From NCBI GenBank assembly GCA_018266575.1, contig JAFEAE010000025.1, positions 120,714-184,713 on the forward strand: 64,000 nucleotides of DNA. The letters run 5' to 3'. This stretch comes from Bacteroidota bacterium (GTDB taxonomy: Bacteria > Bacteroidota > Bacteroidia > Chitinophagales > Chitinophagaceae). The notes under the pieces were generated by a model that did not search any database, was not told where the DNA came from, and saw only the letters and a program-made list of their open reading frames with translations. This document shows positions 53,194 to 61,146 of this stretch, in pieces (the stretch's first letter is position 1; every line of letters starts with the position of its first letter). Position numbers and translations under genes: made by a program.

Positions 53194-55068
53194 TTATACG
53201 ATGATCTTGCTTTTCGGATTTCCTTCAATCAATTCCACACTTCGGTTAATGAACTCCGTTAGATTGTTTCCTTTTAACAATCCCTGAGACAACAATGCGA
53301 GATCTGCAAGATTATGAACTATTTTTTCCTGTTTTTCTTTATCATCTTCATGCAACACATTTTGAAAAACAGGATGGTTACCATTCACTGTTAATGTCAC
53401 TTCATCTGGCATATTGCTGTAAAAGCTTCCCATTGGACCCTGCATCGCAGCCATATCTTTCATACGGCGCATAAATTCCGGGCGTGTTGCAACAACCGGC
53501 AATGATTCTGCACTTAATCCTTTTACATCAACAGTTAAATGTAGTTCCGGAATTTGAAGGTTGAAGAGTTCTTTCAATTTTGCCTCTTCATCCTTGCTTA
53601 ATACAGTTTCTGTTGTTTCAGATTTATCGATCAGGTTATCTGCAATCTCAGAATCAACGCGGGTGAAATGAACATTTTCCCATTTCATTTCCATCTGGTT
53701 TATGAAACCTGCATCGATCAATGTTTCGAGCTTTACTACTTTATATCCTTTAGCTTTTGCCTGTTGAATATAACTGTGCTGCTGAACCGGATTGGTTGTA
53801 TAAAGAATAACCAATTTGCCATCTTTATTTTTTTGCAGCGTTTCTGTTTCATTGCGGTATTCTTCGAGTGTATAAAACCTTCCGCCATCAGCATCTTCCA
53901 TGATGTGGAACTTATTTGCTTTCTCGAGGAATTTGTCGTCTGTCATCATTCCATATTTCACGAACAAACCAAGGCTCTCCCATTTTTCTTCAAACTCTTT
54001 TCTTTCTTTGGTGAAAATTTCTTCGAGTTTATCGGCGACTTTTTTTGTGATGTGGTTATTGATTTTTTTCACATTCGGATCGCCTTGTAAATAACTACGG
54101 CTCACGTTCAACGGAATATCCGGGCTGTCGATCACGCCATGCAACAACATCAGAAATTCAGGAACGATATCTTTCACTTCATCCGTAACAAAAACCTGGT
54201 TGCTGTATAACTGGATCTTATCTTTCTGGATTTCGTAACTCTGTTTGATTTTAGGGAAATATAAAACACCGGTAAGATTGAATGGATAGTCAACATTCAG
54301 ATGGATCCAGAACAAAGGCGTTTCGCTGAAAGGATATAATTCTTTATAAAACTTCTCGTAATCTTCTTTTGTTAATTCAGAAGGTTTTTTAACCCAGATA
54401 GGGTTGGTGTCATTGATCGGTTTTCTTTCTTCGTCTTTTTGTTCTTCTGCAACATCCGTGAAATAAATCGGAACGGGTAAAAATTTGCAAAATTTTTCCA
54501 GGATTGATTTGATGCGGTATGGTTCTAAAAATTCACTGCTGTCCTCATTGATATGAAGAACGATATCTGTTCCGCGATTTTCTTTTTCTGTTTCTTCAAG
54601 AGTGTATTCCGGGCTGCCGTCACATTCCCATTTTACGGCTTGCGCATTTTCGCGAAAACTTTTGGTAATAACATCCACCCTTTCACTCACCATGAATGCA
54701 GAATAAAAACCCAATCCAAATTTTCCGATGATATTATTTTCATTCTGTCCCTTGTATTTATTCACGAATTCTTCTGCGCCGGATAAGGCAACCTGGTTAA
54801 TGTATTTATCGACTTCTTCCGCCGTCATTCCAATTCCTTTGTCGGAAATGGTCAGCGTTTTGTTGGCCGCATCTAATTTCACTTCGATGCTGAGGTCACC
54901 CAATTCTCCTTTTGCTTCGCCGATGGAAGAAAGTGTTTTTAATTTCTGAGTAGCATCAATAGCGTTGCTTACTAACTCACGAACAAAAATTTCGTGGTCA
55001 CTGTATAAAAATTTTTTAATGATCGGAAAGATATTTTCAGTCTGAACCCTGATTGATCCCTTAGTCAT
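53194..55068 (-). CDS. htpG: Chaperone HtpG (Hsp90)
   Basis: 624 residues. The GHKL ATPase domain shows ELVSNAIDATQKL, DKGIGMT and GKFGLGFYSAFMV, followed by the middle-domain Arg segment LNVSRSYLQGD and the dimerisation domain. Slightly shorter at the C-terminus than E. coli HtpG but complete. Cytosolic ATP-dependent chaperone. It is monocistronic; the upstream region holds degenerate repeats and I see no clear heat-shock operator. Confidence 0.96.
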   Translation of the reverse strand: MTKGSIRVQTENIFPIIKKFLYSDHEIFVRELVSNAIDATQKLKTLSSIGEAKGELGDLSIEVKLDAANKTLTISDKGIGMTAEEVDKYINQVALSGAEEFVNKYKGQNENNIIGKFGLGFYSAFMVSERVDVITKSFRENAQAVKWECDGSPEYTLEETEKENRGTDIVLHINEDSSEFLEPYRIKSILEKFCKFLPVPIYFTDVAEEQKDEERKPINDTNPIWVKKPSELTKEDYEKFYKELYPFSETPLFWIHLNVDYPFNLTGVLYFPKIKQSYEIQKDKIQLYSNQVFVTDEVKDIVPEFLMLLHGVIDSPDIPLNVSRSYLQGDPNVKKINNHITKKVADKLEEIFTKERKEFEEKWESLGLFVKYGMMTDDKFLEKANKFHIMEDADGGRFYTLEEYRNETETLQKNKDGKLVILYTTNPVQQHSYIQQAKAKGYKVVKLETLIDAGFINQMEMKWENVHFTRVDSEIADNLIDKSETTETVLSKDEEAKLKELFNLQIPELHLTVDVKGLSAESLPVVATRPEFMRRMKDMAAMQGPMGSFYSNMPDEVTLTVNGNHPVFQNVLHEDDKEKQEKIVHNLADLALLSQGLLKGNNLTEFINRSVELIEGNPKSKIIV

Positions 55069-55427
55069 AGTATTTACGATTTACGATGTTAGATGTACGA
55101 TTTCTTACAGTATTCAAGTCCGCAAATATCAAACAAAATGCCATTTGACATTAGCTGACAAGAAGGCGGTTTTTAGTTGATTCGTTGAAAAGTTGATAAG
55201 TTAGCGATATCAATTTTATTTTGGGAAATGAAGTCACGGACCAAAGCTCAATAGTAGTACTGACGATGAACGGATTGCGACGCAACTATGTTGACCGGAG
55301 CGCTGATGCTGGTATCAAAATAGCTGTGAGCTTTGAGCAACGAGCCGTGAGTAAAAGCGCTCAAAGCTCATGGCTAAAAGCTCTAAGCTTTCCAGAACTT
55401 TCTTTTGTTTTCTCGCTTTAAAAGCCC
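55069..55427 (+). repeat. Intergenic region with three repeat types, including dispersed repeat copy 3
   Basis: 55072-55115 holds repeated ACGATTT/TACGAT words. 55180-55205 has GTTGAAAAGTTGATAAGTT, also seen near 61.1 kb. 55231-55322 is copy 3 of the dispersed family: AATAGTAGTA at 55250, GCGACGCAACTATG at 55277 and GGTATCAAAATA at 55311. 55326-55400 contains TGAGC-type repeats. No gene seen; it ends at the rpsF promoter. Confidence 0.75.
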
Positions 55428-55435
55428 TACTTTTG
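55405..55435 (+). promoter_or_regulatory. Promoter of rpsF-rpsR-rplI
   Basis: TTG at 55405-55407 and TACTTTTG at 55428-55435 with 20 nt between, matching the Bacteroidota consensus. It leaves a leader of about 35 nt before the rpsF start. Confidence 0.75.
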
Positions 55436-55475
55436 CAGCCCATTTAAAATTTATTTATTAACAAAAATCAGGGAA

Positions 55476-55829
55476 ATGAACAATTACGAATTGATGGTGA
55501 TTTTTACCCCTGTGCTTTCTGAAGAGGAATATAAAGCCGCTCAGAAAAAATACACTGCCCTTGTTAGCGATAACGGAGGCAAAGTGGTGCACGAGAATCC
55601 CTGGGGACTAAAATCACTGGCGTACCCGATCCAGAAGAAAACCACAGGCTTGTACTGGGTTCTGGAATATAGTGCGCCATCCGACTTCAATGAGAAGCTG
55701 AAAATTCAGATTCTCCGTGATGAAACGATCCTTCGTTTCATGGGTACCAAACTCGATAAATACGCCGTCGAGTACAATGCTAAAAAGAGAAGTGGCGTAC
55801 CTACCGGAAACGAAAAAGTGGAGGCATAA
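55476..55829 (+). CDS. rpsF: 30S ribosomal protein S6
   Basis: 117 residues. The N-terminus MNNYELMVIFTPVLSEEE and the central LKSLAYPIQKKTTGLYWVLE are S6 landmarks, and FMGTKLDKYAVEY closes the fold. A C-terminal tail follows, shorter than in E. coli. First gene of the S6-S18-L9 operon, with a consensus promoter just upstream. Confidence 0.97.
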   Translation: MNNYELMVIFTPVLSEEEYKAAQKKYTALVSDNGGKVVHENPWGLKSLAYPIQKKTTGLYWVLEYSAPSDFNEKLKIQILRDETILRFMGTKLDKYAVEYNAKKRSGVPTGNEKVEA

Positions 55830-55832
55830 ACC

Positions 55833-56099
55833 ATGGCAAAAGCAAATGAAATCAAGTATCTCACAGCGATAAAGCCTGAGAAACGCGCCAAGAAATTCTG
55901 CCGCTTCAAGAAGTACGGTATCAAATATATCGACTACAAGGACGCCGAATTTTTGAAAAAATTCCTGAACGAGCAAGGTAAATTATTGCCTCGCCGCATC
56001 ACCGGCAACTCGCTGAAATACCAGCGCAAAGTGTCTGATGCTGTGAAAAAAGCCCGCCAGATGGCATTATTGCCTTATGTAACAGACCTTTTAAAGTAA
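55833..56099 (+). CDS. rpsR: 30S ribosomal protein S18
   Basis: 88 residues, starting 3 nt after the rpsF stop. It carries FCRFKKYGIKYIDYKDAEFL and the basic RRITGNSLKYQRKV RNA-binding segment typical of S18. Confidence 0.97.
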   Translation: MAKANEIKYLTAIKPEKRAKKFCRFKKYGIKYIDYKDAEFLKKFLNEQGKLLPRRITGNSLKYQRKVSDAVKKARQMALLPYVTDLLK

Positions 56100-56109
56100 G
56101 GAGGATATC

Positions 56110-56556
56110 ATGGAAGTTATATTAATACAAGACGTAGACAATTTAGGTGCAGCACACGAAAAAGTAAGTGTAAAGCATGGCTATGCACGTAATTACCTGA
56201 TTCCCCGCAAACTGGCTGTAGAAGCAAATCCTTCCAACCTGAAACAACTGGAAGAGCGCATTAAACAGCAGAAAAAGAAGGAAGAAAAATTACTGGCAGA
56301 AATCAATAAAGTGGTTGAAGTGCTGAAAGAATCCTCATTAAAGATCGGGGCAAAAACAGGCACCAGCGGAAAGATTTTCGGAAGCGTTACTTCTGTGCAG
56401 ATCGCCCGTGCGATCCGCGACCAGAAAGGCTATGAGATCGATCGCCGCCGCATCCACATTGTTGATGATGTGAAGGAATTAGGCACTTACAAAGCAAAGA
56501 TCGATTTCGGCAACAGCAACGAAACCGAAGTTGAATTTGAAGTTGTAGCTGAATAA
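56110..56556 (+). CDS. rplI: 50S ribosomal protein L9
   Basis: 148 residues. The N-domain MEVILIQDVDNLGAAHEKVS and VKHGYARNYLIPRKLA, the long connecting helix, and the C-domain GKIFGSVTSVQIARAI are all present. A GGAGG sequence 5-9 nt upstream is an unusual clear Shine-Dalgarno for this phylum. Last gene of the operon, with a terminator 25 nt beyond. Confidence 0.97.
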   Translation: MEVILIQDVDNLGAAHEKVSVKHGYARNYLIPRKLAVEANPSNLKQLEERIKQQKKKEEKLLAEINKVVEVLKESSLKIGAKTGTSGKIFGSVTSVQIARAIRDQKGYEIDRRRIHIVDDVKELGTYKAKIDFGNSNETEVEFEVVAE

Positions 56557-56580
56557 TCATTCAATACATTCTTATACTCA

Positions 56581-56607
56581 AAACCACGCCCAAAGCGTGG
56601 TTTTTTT
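56581..56607 (+). terminator. Terminator of the rpsF operon
   Basis: Perfect 9-bp stem AAACCACGC / GCGTGGTTT, 5-nt loop, then a run of seven Ts. Confidence 0.93.
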
Positions 56608-56743
56608 GTTTGCGCCAAGATTTCGCCCAGGTAATTTCAGCACAAGAAACGGGCTGTTTATACGTTTATCAGGAAAAGGGGGTAAAATTTCCTTTAGAAA
56701 TAAAAATCCCTATCTTTACAATAGCTCTTCTATTTTAGTATTT

Positions 56744-56755
56744 ACAGTGCACTGT
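56744..56755. promoter_or_regulatory. 12-nt perfect palindrome in the RRM gene leader
   Basis: ACAGTGCACTGT lies about 90 nt before the RRM start, just after a TATCTTTA box (56711-56718) that nearly matches the -7 consensus. If that box is used, the leader is about 120 nt, as in many cold-responsive RRM and cold-shock genes. The palindrome could be an operator or an RNA hairpin. Confidence 0.4.
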
Positions 56756-56844
56756 CGCTACTTCCTTTTCAGTTAGTTTCCTCAGTTCATCGTAGTAGCT
56801 ATGGTATCAGAGTGCGTTTTTTTCATTTTTAATTATTTTTTACA

Positions 56845-57210
56845 ATGAACATTTATGTAGGTAACCTCTCCTGGCAAATGACCGATGAGGATTTGAGAAA
56901 CCTTTTTGAACAACATGGCACTGTTGCATCAGCAAAAATCGTTAAAGACAAAGTATCTGGCCGCAGTAAAGGCTTTGGCTTTGTTGAAATGCAAGATGAT
57001 GCTGAAGCACAACAGGCGATCACCAGCCTTTACGACTCTGAAGTGATGGGTCGTAAAATTATCGTTAACGAATCGCAGCCAAAACAAGGCGGCGGTGGCG
57101 GAGGTTTCAAAAAGAGAAGCTTCGGCGGCGGCGGTGGTGGCGGAGGCTACAAGAAAGGTGGTTACAACCGCGGCGGCGGTGGCGGCTACGACAGGGATAG
57201 AGATTATTAA
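56845..57210 (+). CDS. Glycine-rich RNA-binding protein (single RRM)
   Basis: 121 residues. The RRM (1-80) has RNP2 (NIYVGNLSW) and RNP1 (KGFGFVEM), with a Gly/Arg/Tyr-rich tail made of GGGGG blocks. Single-RRM proteins of this form are common in Bacteroidota, often cold-induced, and act as RNA chaperones. The long leader and its palindrome suggest post-transcriptional or operator control (inference). Confidence 0.93.
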   Translation: MNIYVGNLSWQMTDEDLRNLFEQHGTVASAKIVKDKVSGRSKGFGFVEMQDDAEAQQAITSLYDSEVMGRKIIVNESQPKQGGGGGGFKKRSFGGGGGGGGYKKGGYNRGGGGGYDRDRDY

Positions 57211-57242
57211 TACACTTCATCAATAATAATACGTCTTTGTTC

Positions 57243-57269
57243 AAATCCTTCTTTCGGGAAGGATTTTTT
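57243..57269 (+). terminator. Terminator of the RRM gene
   Basis: 9-bp stem AAATCCTTC / GAAGGATTT with a 6-nt loop, then Ts. Confidence 0.88.
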
Positions 57270-57327
57270 ATTTTAAGAATATGTAGATTGCTTTTTTAAA
57301 AATTACTTTACTACCAACTCAACTGTA

Positions 57328-58986
57328 ATGAGAAAATTAATCATCCCGCTTATTGCGATTGCATTTTTTATTTCATGTTCGCAACAACAAACTGCTGCAG
57401 ATAAAATTTACATTAACGCAAAGATATGGACAGGTGATTCTGCTAACGACCGTGCAACGGCAATTGCTATTAAAGACAGTGCCATTATGTATGTTGGCAA
57501 TGACTATAATGCGTACAAAGGAAGCAATACACAAATAATAGATGTGGATGGAAAAATGATCGTTCCCGGTTTTATTGATAACCACACTCATTTTTTAGGC
57601 GGTGGATATCAACTCGCCAGTGTAAATCTTCGCAACGTAAAATCACAGAAAGATTTTATACAGGTGATGAAAGATTATTTATCTGCGCTTAAGGATGACC
57701 GTTGGATTATGGGTGGTGATTGGGACCATGAAGCATGGGGCGGAAATTTACCTACAAGACAATGGATTGATAGCATTACAGGAAACCATCCTGTTTTTAT
57801 AGAAAGATATGATGGGCACATGTCGCTTGCAAACTCTCTTGCATTGAAATTAGCTGGAGTTAATAAGAATACGCCTAACCCGCCAGGTGGAGAAATTGTG
57901 AGAGACCCGAAAACAGGTGACCCAACAGGTGTTATGAAAGATGGAGCAACAAGTTTAATTGAAAAAGTAATTCCTCCTCCTTCGCAGGATGAGTTGGATG
58001 AATATTTACAACGTGCCGTTCAGGAAGCATTTGAACATGGCGTTACTGAAATATGTGACATGAGTACTTTTGGTGGTTGGGCTGATATGGGAACTTATCG
58101 CAAGGCACATTCAGCAAATAAATTGGACCTGCGCATTTATTCATTCGTTCCGTTGCGTACCTGGGCAAAGTTGGATTCGTTTGTGAAGAAGGAAGGTTGG
58201 GGTGATGATATGCTGCACTGGGGCGGATTGAAAGGTTTTGTGGATGGTTCACTGGGTTCAACAACTGCATGGTTTTATAAACCATATCTCGATGCGCCAA
58301 CAAAAACGGGATTGCAAATTACAGATACCAATGATTTGCGTAGATGGGTTTTAAGTGCTGACTCTGCAGGATTGCATTGCGCAACTCACGCAATCGGCGA
58401 CCATGCCAATGGTTTTATTTTAAGTGTATATGAAGAAGCTGAAAAAAGAAATCCAAGCAAAGATCATCGTTTCCGTGTAGAGCATGCACAGCATCTAACG
58501 GCAACGGATATCCCAAAATTTGCTGCATTGCACGTGATTCCATCCATGCAGCCTTATCATGCTATTGATGATGGCAAATGGGCATACAAACGTTTGGATA
58601 GTGCACGGTTAAAAGGCACTTATGCATTTAAAAGTTTATTGGCAGATGGTGCAAATGTCACATTCGGTTCAGACTGGACAGTTGCACCGCTTGATCCAAT
58701 TGCAGGAATTTATGCTGCAGTAACGCGCAGGACATTAGATGATAAAAATCCCAACGGCTGGTTCCCGGATGAAAAGATCTCAGTTGAACAGGCATTGATA
58801 TGTTATACCGCAAATAATGCTTATGCAAGTTTCCAGGAAAATAAATTAGGCAAACTTAAAGTGGGTATGCTTGCAGATTTTGTAGTATTATCTGACGACA
58901 TCCTAAGCATTGCACCTGAAAAAATCCGCGACATAAAAGTGCTGCGCACAATTGTGAATGGGAAAGAGGTGTGGGTAAGGAAGTAA
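57328..58986 (+). CDS. Amidohydrolase lipoprotein, YtcJ-like
   Basis: 552 residues. Lipobox FISC (Cys17), then an amidohydrolase TIM barrel. Metal ligands appear in DNHTHFLGGG, the HAIGDHAN and EHAQHLT segments, and the terminal Asp in FGSDWTVAPL. The layout matches YtcJ/ExcE-like deacylases of amidohydrolase subfamily 3. The lipid anchor places it in the envelope, unusual for an enzyme often annotated as cytosolic but common in this phylum. Substrate unknown. Confidence 0.92.
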   Translation: MRKLIIPLIAIAFFISCSQQQTAADKIYINAKIWTGDSANDRATAIAIKDSAIMYVGNDYNAYKGSNTQIIDVDGKMIVPGFIDNHTHFLGGGYQLASVNLRNVKSQKDFIQVMKDYLSALKDDRWIMGGDWDHEAWGGNLPTRQWIDSITGNHPVFIERYDGHMSLANSLALKLAGVNKNTPNPPGGEIVRDPKTGDPTGVMKDGATSLIEKVIPPPSQDELDEYLQRAVQEAFEHGVTEICDMSTFGGWADMGTYRKAHSANKLDLRIYSFVPLRTWAKLDSFVKKEGWGDDMLHWGGLKGFVDGSLGSTTAWFYKPYLDAPTKTGLQITDTNDLRRWVLSADSAGLHCATHAIGDHANGFILSVYEEAEKRNPSKDHRFRVEHAQHLTATDIPKFAALHVIPSMQPYHAIDDGKWAYKRLDSARLKGTYAFKSLLADGANVTFGSDWTVAPLDPIAGIYAAVTRRTLDDKNPNGWFPDEKISVEQALICYTANNAYASFQENKLGKLKVGMLADFVVLSDDILSIAPEKIRDIKVLRTIVNGKEVWVRK

Positions 58987-59026
58987 GTCTGAACCTGGAT
59001 TTATATGATTTAACTGATTTACTTGA

Positions 59027-59320
59027 ATGAAAAAAGTTTTCGAAATATTTGTTGAATGTGTTTTTTGGATTGCAATTTTCATGTCGCCACTTTTATTGAG
59101 CATTGCAATTGCAGTAATCATTTATTCTTCAAATAAAAATCTTTCGTCAATTTCAATCTTTATTATTTGTATTGGCTTTTTATCAGGAATCTCTTTTGCA
59201 GAGAGGATTAGAAGAAAATATGTTGCACGAATTATATGGCAAAAATTATTGGCGCTTCTAATATTAAGAAAGATAAATAACTATTTAAAGTGTAACCCTT
59301 CTGCTATAACCACAACCTAA
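59027..59320 (+). CDS. Small membrane protein of unknown function
   Basis: 97 residues with two hydrophobic helices (about 10-33 and 40-57), then a basic segment (ERIRRKYVARIIWQK). No family recognised. It lies 40 nt after the amidohydrolase stop on the same strand; the coding use looks ordinary but support is limited. It could be a real small protein or an accidental ORF. Confidence 0.5.
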   Translation: MKKVFEIFVECVFWIAIFMSPLLLSIAIAVIIYSSNKNLSSISIFIICIGFLSGISFAERIRRKYVARIIWQKLLALLILRKINNYLKCNPSAITTT

Positions 59321-59775
59321 TCAATTTCAAAATTCTTGTTGCCAAAAATCTTTTACACTCTCGCCATCATTCCCGCGCAGGCGGGAATCTGGATTTGCTA
59401 TTTCAGGGCATATCTTTTGGTTCAAAATAATTCAACAGCAGATGCCTGCATGCGCAGGCATGACGGCATCTCACGAAATAATTGTAACAAATTTTTGTTT
59501 CAAATCCAGATGGCTTCGTTCCTTGCCATGATGCGAAACCTGTAAATTAATTTTGAAGATACATTCACAGCCTGAAGTTCAATAGTAGCACAACCGATGA
59601 AAGGATTGCGACGCAACGATGATAATCGGAGTTACTATGTTGGTATCAAAATAATTAAGAATTAAAAATTGATAATTAATAATTCTGAGGAATATACAAA
59701 GCTGAACAAATCATAATTCGTAAATCTGAAATCGTAATTTCTTAATGCCCTAACTTTAGCAACAAAAATATTTTT
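59321..59775 (+). repeat. Intergenic region with REP-like pair and dispersed repeat copy 4
   Basis: A palindrome ATTCCC-N8-GGGAAT at 59369-59388 and a second one, TGCCTGC / GCAGGCA, at 59443-59460 form a pair. 59574-59653 is copy 4 of the dispersed family (AATAGTAGCA, GCGACGCAACGATG at 59608, GGTATCAAAATA at 59642). 59655-59745 has degenerate AATTAAGAATTA and AATCGTAA words. No gene seen. Confidence 0.78.
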
Positions 59776-61092
59776 ATGAAGCGTAGAAATTTTATCAAGA
59801 ATGCTTCGCTGGCATCAGCAGGATTGACGATTATTAATTTTCCGTTATTCGGGAAAAACGCGCCGAGCAATAAAGTGATCGTTGCTGTGATGGGTGTGAA
59901 CAGCCGCGGAAATTATCTTGCAAAATGTTATTCGCAATTGTCGAATGTGGAAGTGGCATATATCTGTGATGTGGAAGACAAAGCAATTCAAAATGGTTTG
60001 GATGCATTAAAAGATGTACCGCGAAAACCGACAGTGTATAAAGATATCCGCAAATTGCTGGAGCAAAAAGATTTTGATGCACTGTTGATCGCTGCTCCTG
60101 ATCATTGGCACGCACCGGCTGCGATCATGGGCGTGCAACATAACAAGCATGTATATGTGGAGAAACCTTGCGGACAAAATCCTCATGAAGGCGAATTGCT
60201 TGCACAGGCTTTGCATAAATATGGGAAACATATTCAAATGGGCAACCAGCGCCGCTCAATGCCAACTTTGATAGAAGCAGTGAAACAGGTTCGTGATGGT
60301 GCAATCGGCAATCCTTATTTTGCAAAAGCATGGTATGCGAATAATCGTAAATCAATTGGCTACGGAAAAAAAATCGCTGTACCATCAACGTTAGATTTTG
60401 AATTGTGGCAGGGCCCTGCTCCAAGAAGAGATTACCAGGATAATTTAGTGCATTATAACTGGCATTGGTTCTGGCATTGGGGAACAGGTGAAGCTTGTAA
60501 TAACGGAACGCATGAAGTGGATTGCTGCCGTTGGTTTTTAGGAGTTGACTATCCAACGAAAGTTGTTTCTGCAGGCGGGCGATATGCATTCAAAGATGAT
60601 TGGCAAACACCGGATACACAGGTTGCCAGTTTTGAATTTGGTGATGCAAAATCTATTTCATGGGAGAGCAGGAGCTGTAATATTTTTCCGGTAGAAGGCG
60701 CAGGACGAGGATTTATTATTTATGGAGATAAAGGATCGTTAGTAAATCTTGGTGGTGGCGATTATAAAATTTATGATGAGAAAAATAAATTAGTAAAAGA
60801 AGTAAAACCAGAAACGGCTGCTGATCCAACAAACCCGATCAGTGCTACAGGAAACCTGGATCTATATCACTTTGAAAATTTTGTAAAAACAATTCGTGGT
60901 GAAGCAACATTAAATTCTCCGGTAGATGAAGCACAAAAAAGTGTATTGCTTTGTCATCTTGCAAATATTTCCCAGCGCACCGGAAGAGCGTTGCATTGTG
61001 ATTCCAGTAATGGCCATATTTTAAATGATGATGGCGCAATGAAATTATGGAGAAGAGAATATGAGAATGGTTGGGAACCGGTTTTGAGTTGA
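59776..61092 (+). CDS. Gfo/Idh/MocA family oxidoreductase with Tat-like signal
   Basis: 438 residues. It starts MKRRNFIKNASLASAGL, a Tat-type signal, followed by the Rossmann domain (VIVAVMGVNSRGNYLAKCYS) and the EKPCGQNPHEGELLAQAL motif that carries the catalytic Lys of this family. The C-terminal alpha/beta domain contains HWFWHWGTGEACNNGTHEVD. NAD(H)-dependent sugar oxidoreductases of this exported type often act with DUF1080 (3-keto-glycoside hydrolase) proteins; one lies convergent next door. Sugar unknown. Confidence 0.92.
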   Translation: MKRRNFIKNASLASAGLTIINFPLFGKNAPSNKVIVAVMGVNSRGNYLAKCYSQLSNVEVAYICDVEDKAIQNGLDALKDVPRKPTVYKDIRKLLEQKDFDALLIAAPDHWHAPAAIMGVQHNKHVYVEKPCGQNPHEGELLAQALHKYGKHIQMGNQRRSMPTLIEAVKQVRDGAIGNPYFAKAWYANNRKSIGYGKKIAVPSTLDFELWQGPAPRRDYQDNLVHYNWHWFWHWGTGEACNNGTHEVDCCRWFLGVDYPTKVVSAGGRYAFKDDWQTPDTQVASFEFGDAKSISWESRSCNIFPVEGAGRGFIIYGDKGSLVNLGGGDYKIYDEKNKLVKEVKPETAADPTNPISATGNLDLYHFENFVKTIRGEATLNSPVDEAQKSVLLCHLANISQRTGRALHCDSSNGHILNDDGAMKLWRREYENGWEPVLS

Positions 61093-61145
61093 TTGGTTGA
61101 AAAGTCAGCCGTTGCATATCAACTTATCAACGTTTCAACCATTCA
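61090..61145. terminator. Inverted repeat between convergent genes (candidate bidirectional terminator)
   Basis: TGATTGGTTGAAA (61090-61102) pairs with TTTCAACCATTCA (61133-61145) with one mismatch across a 30-nt loop that itself holds ATCAACTTATCAAC. It fills the gap between the Gfo/Idh and DUF1080 genes and shares words with the repeat at 55.18 kb. Confidence 0.5.
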
Positions 61146-61146
61146 A

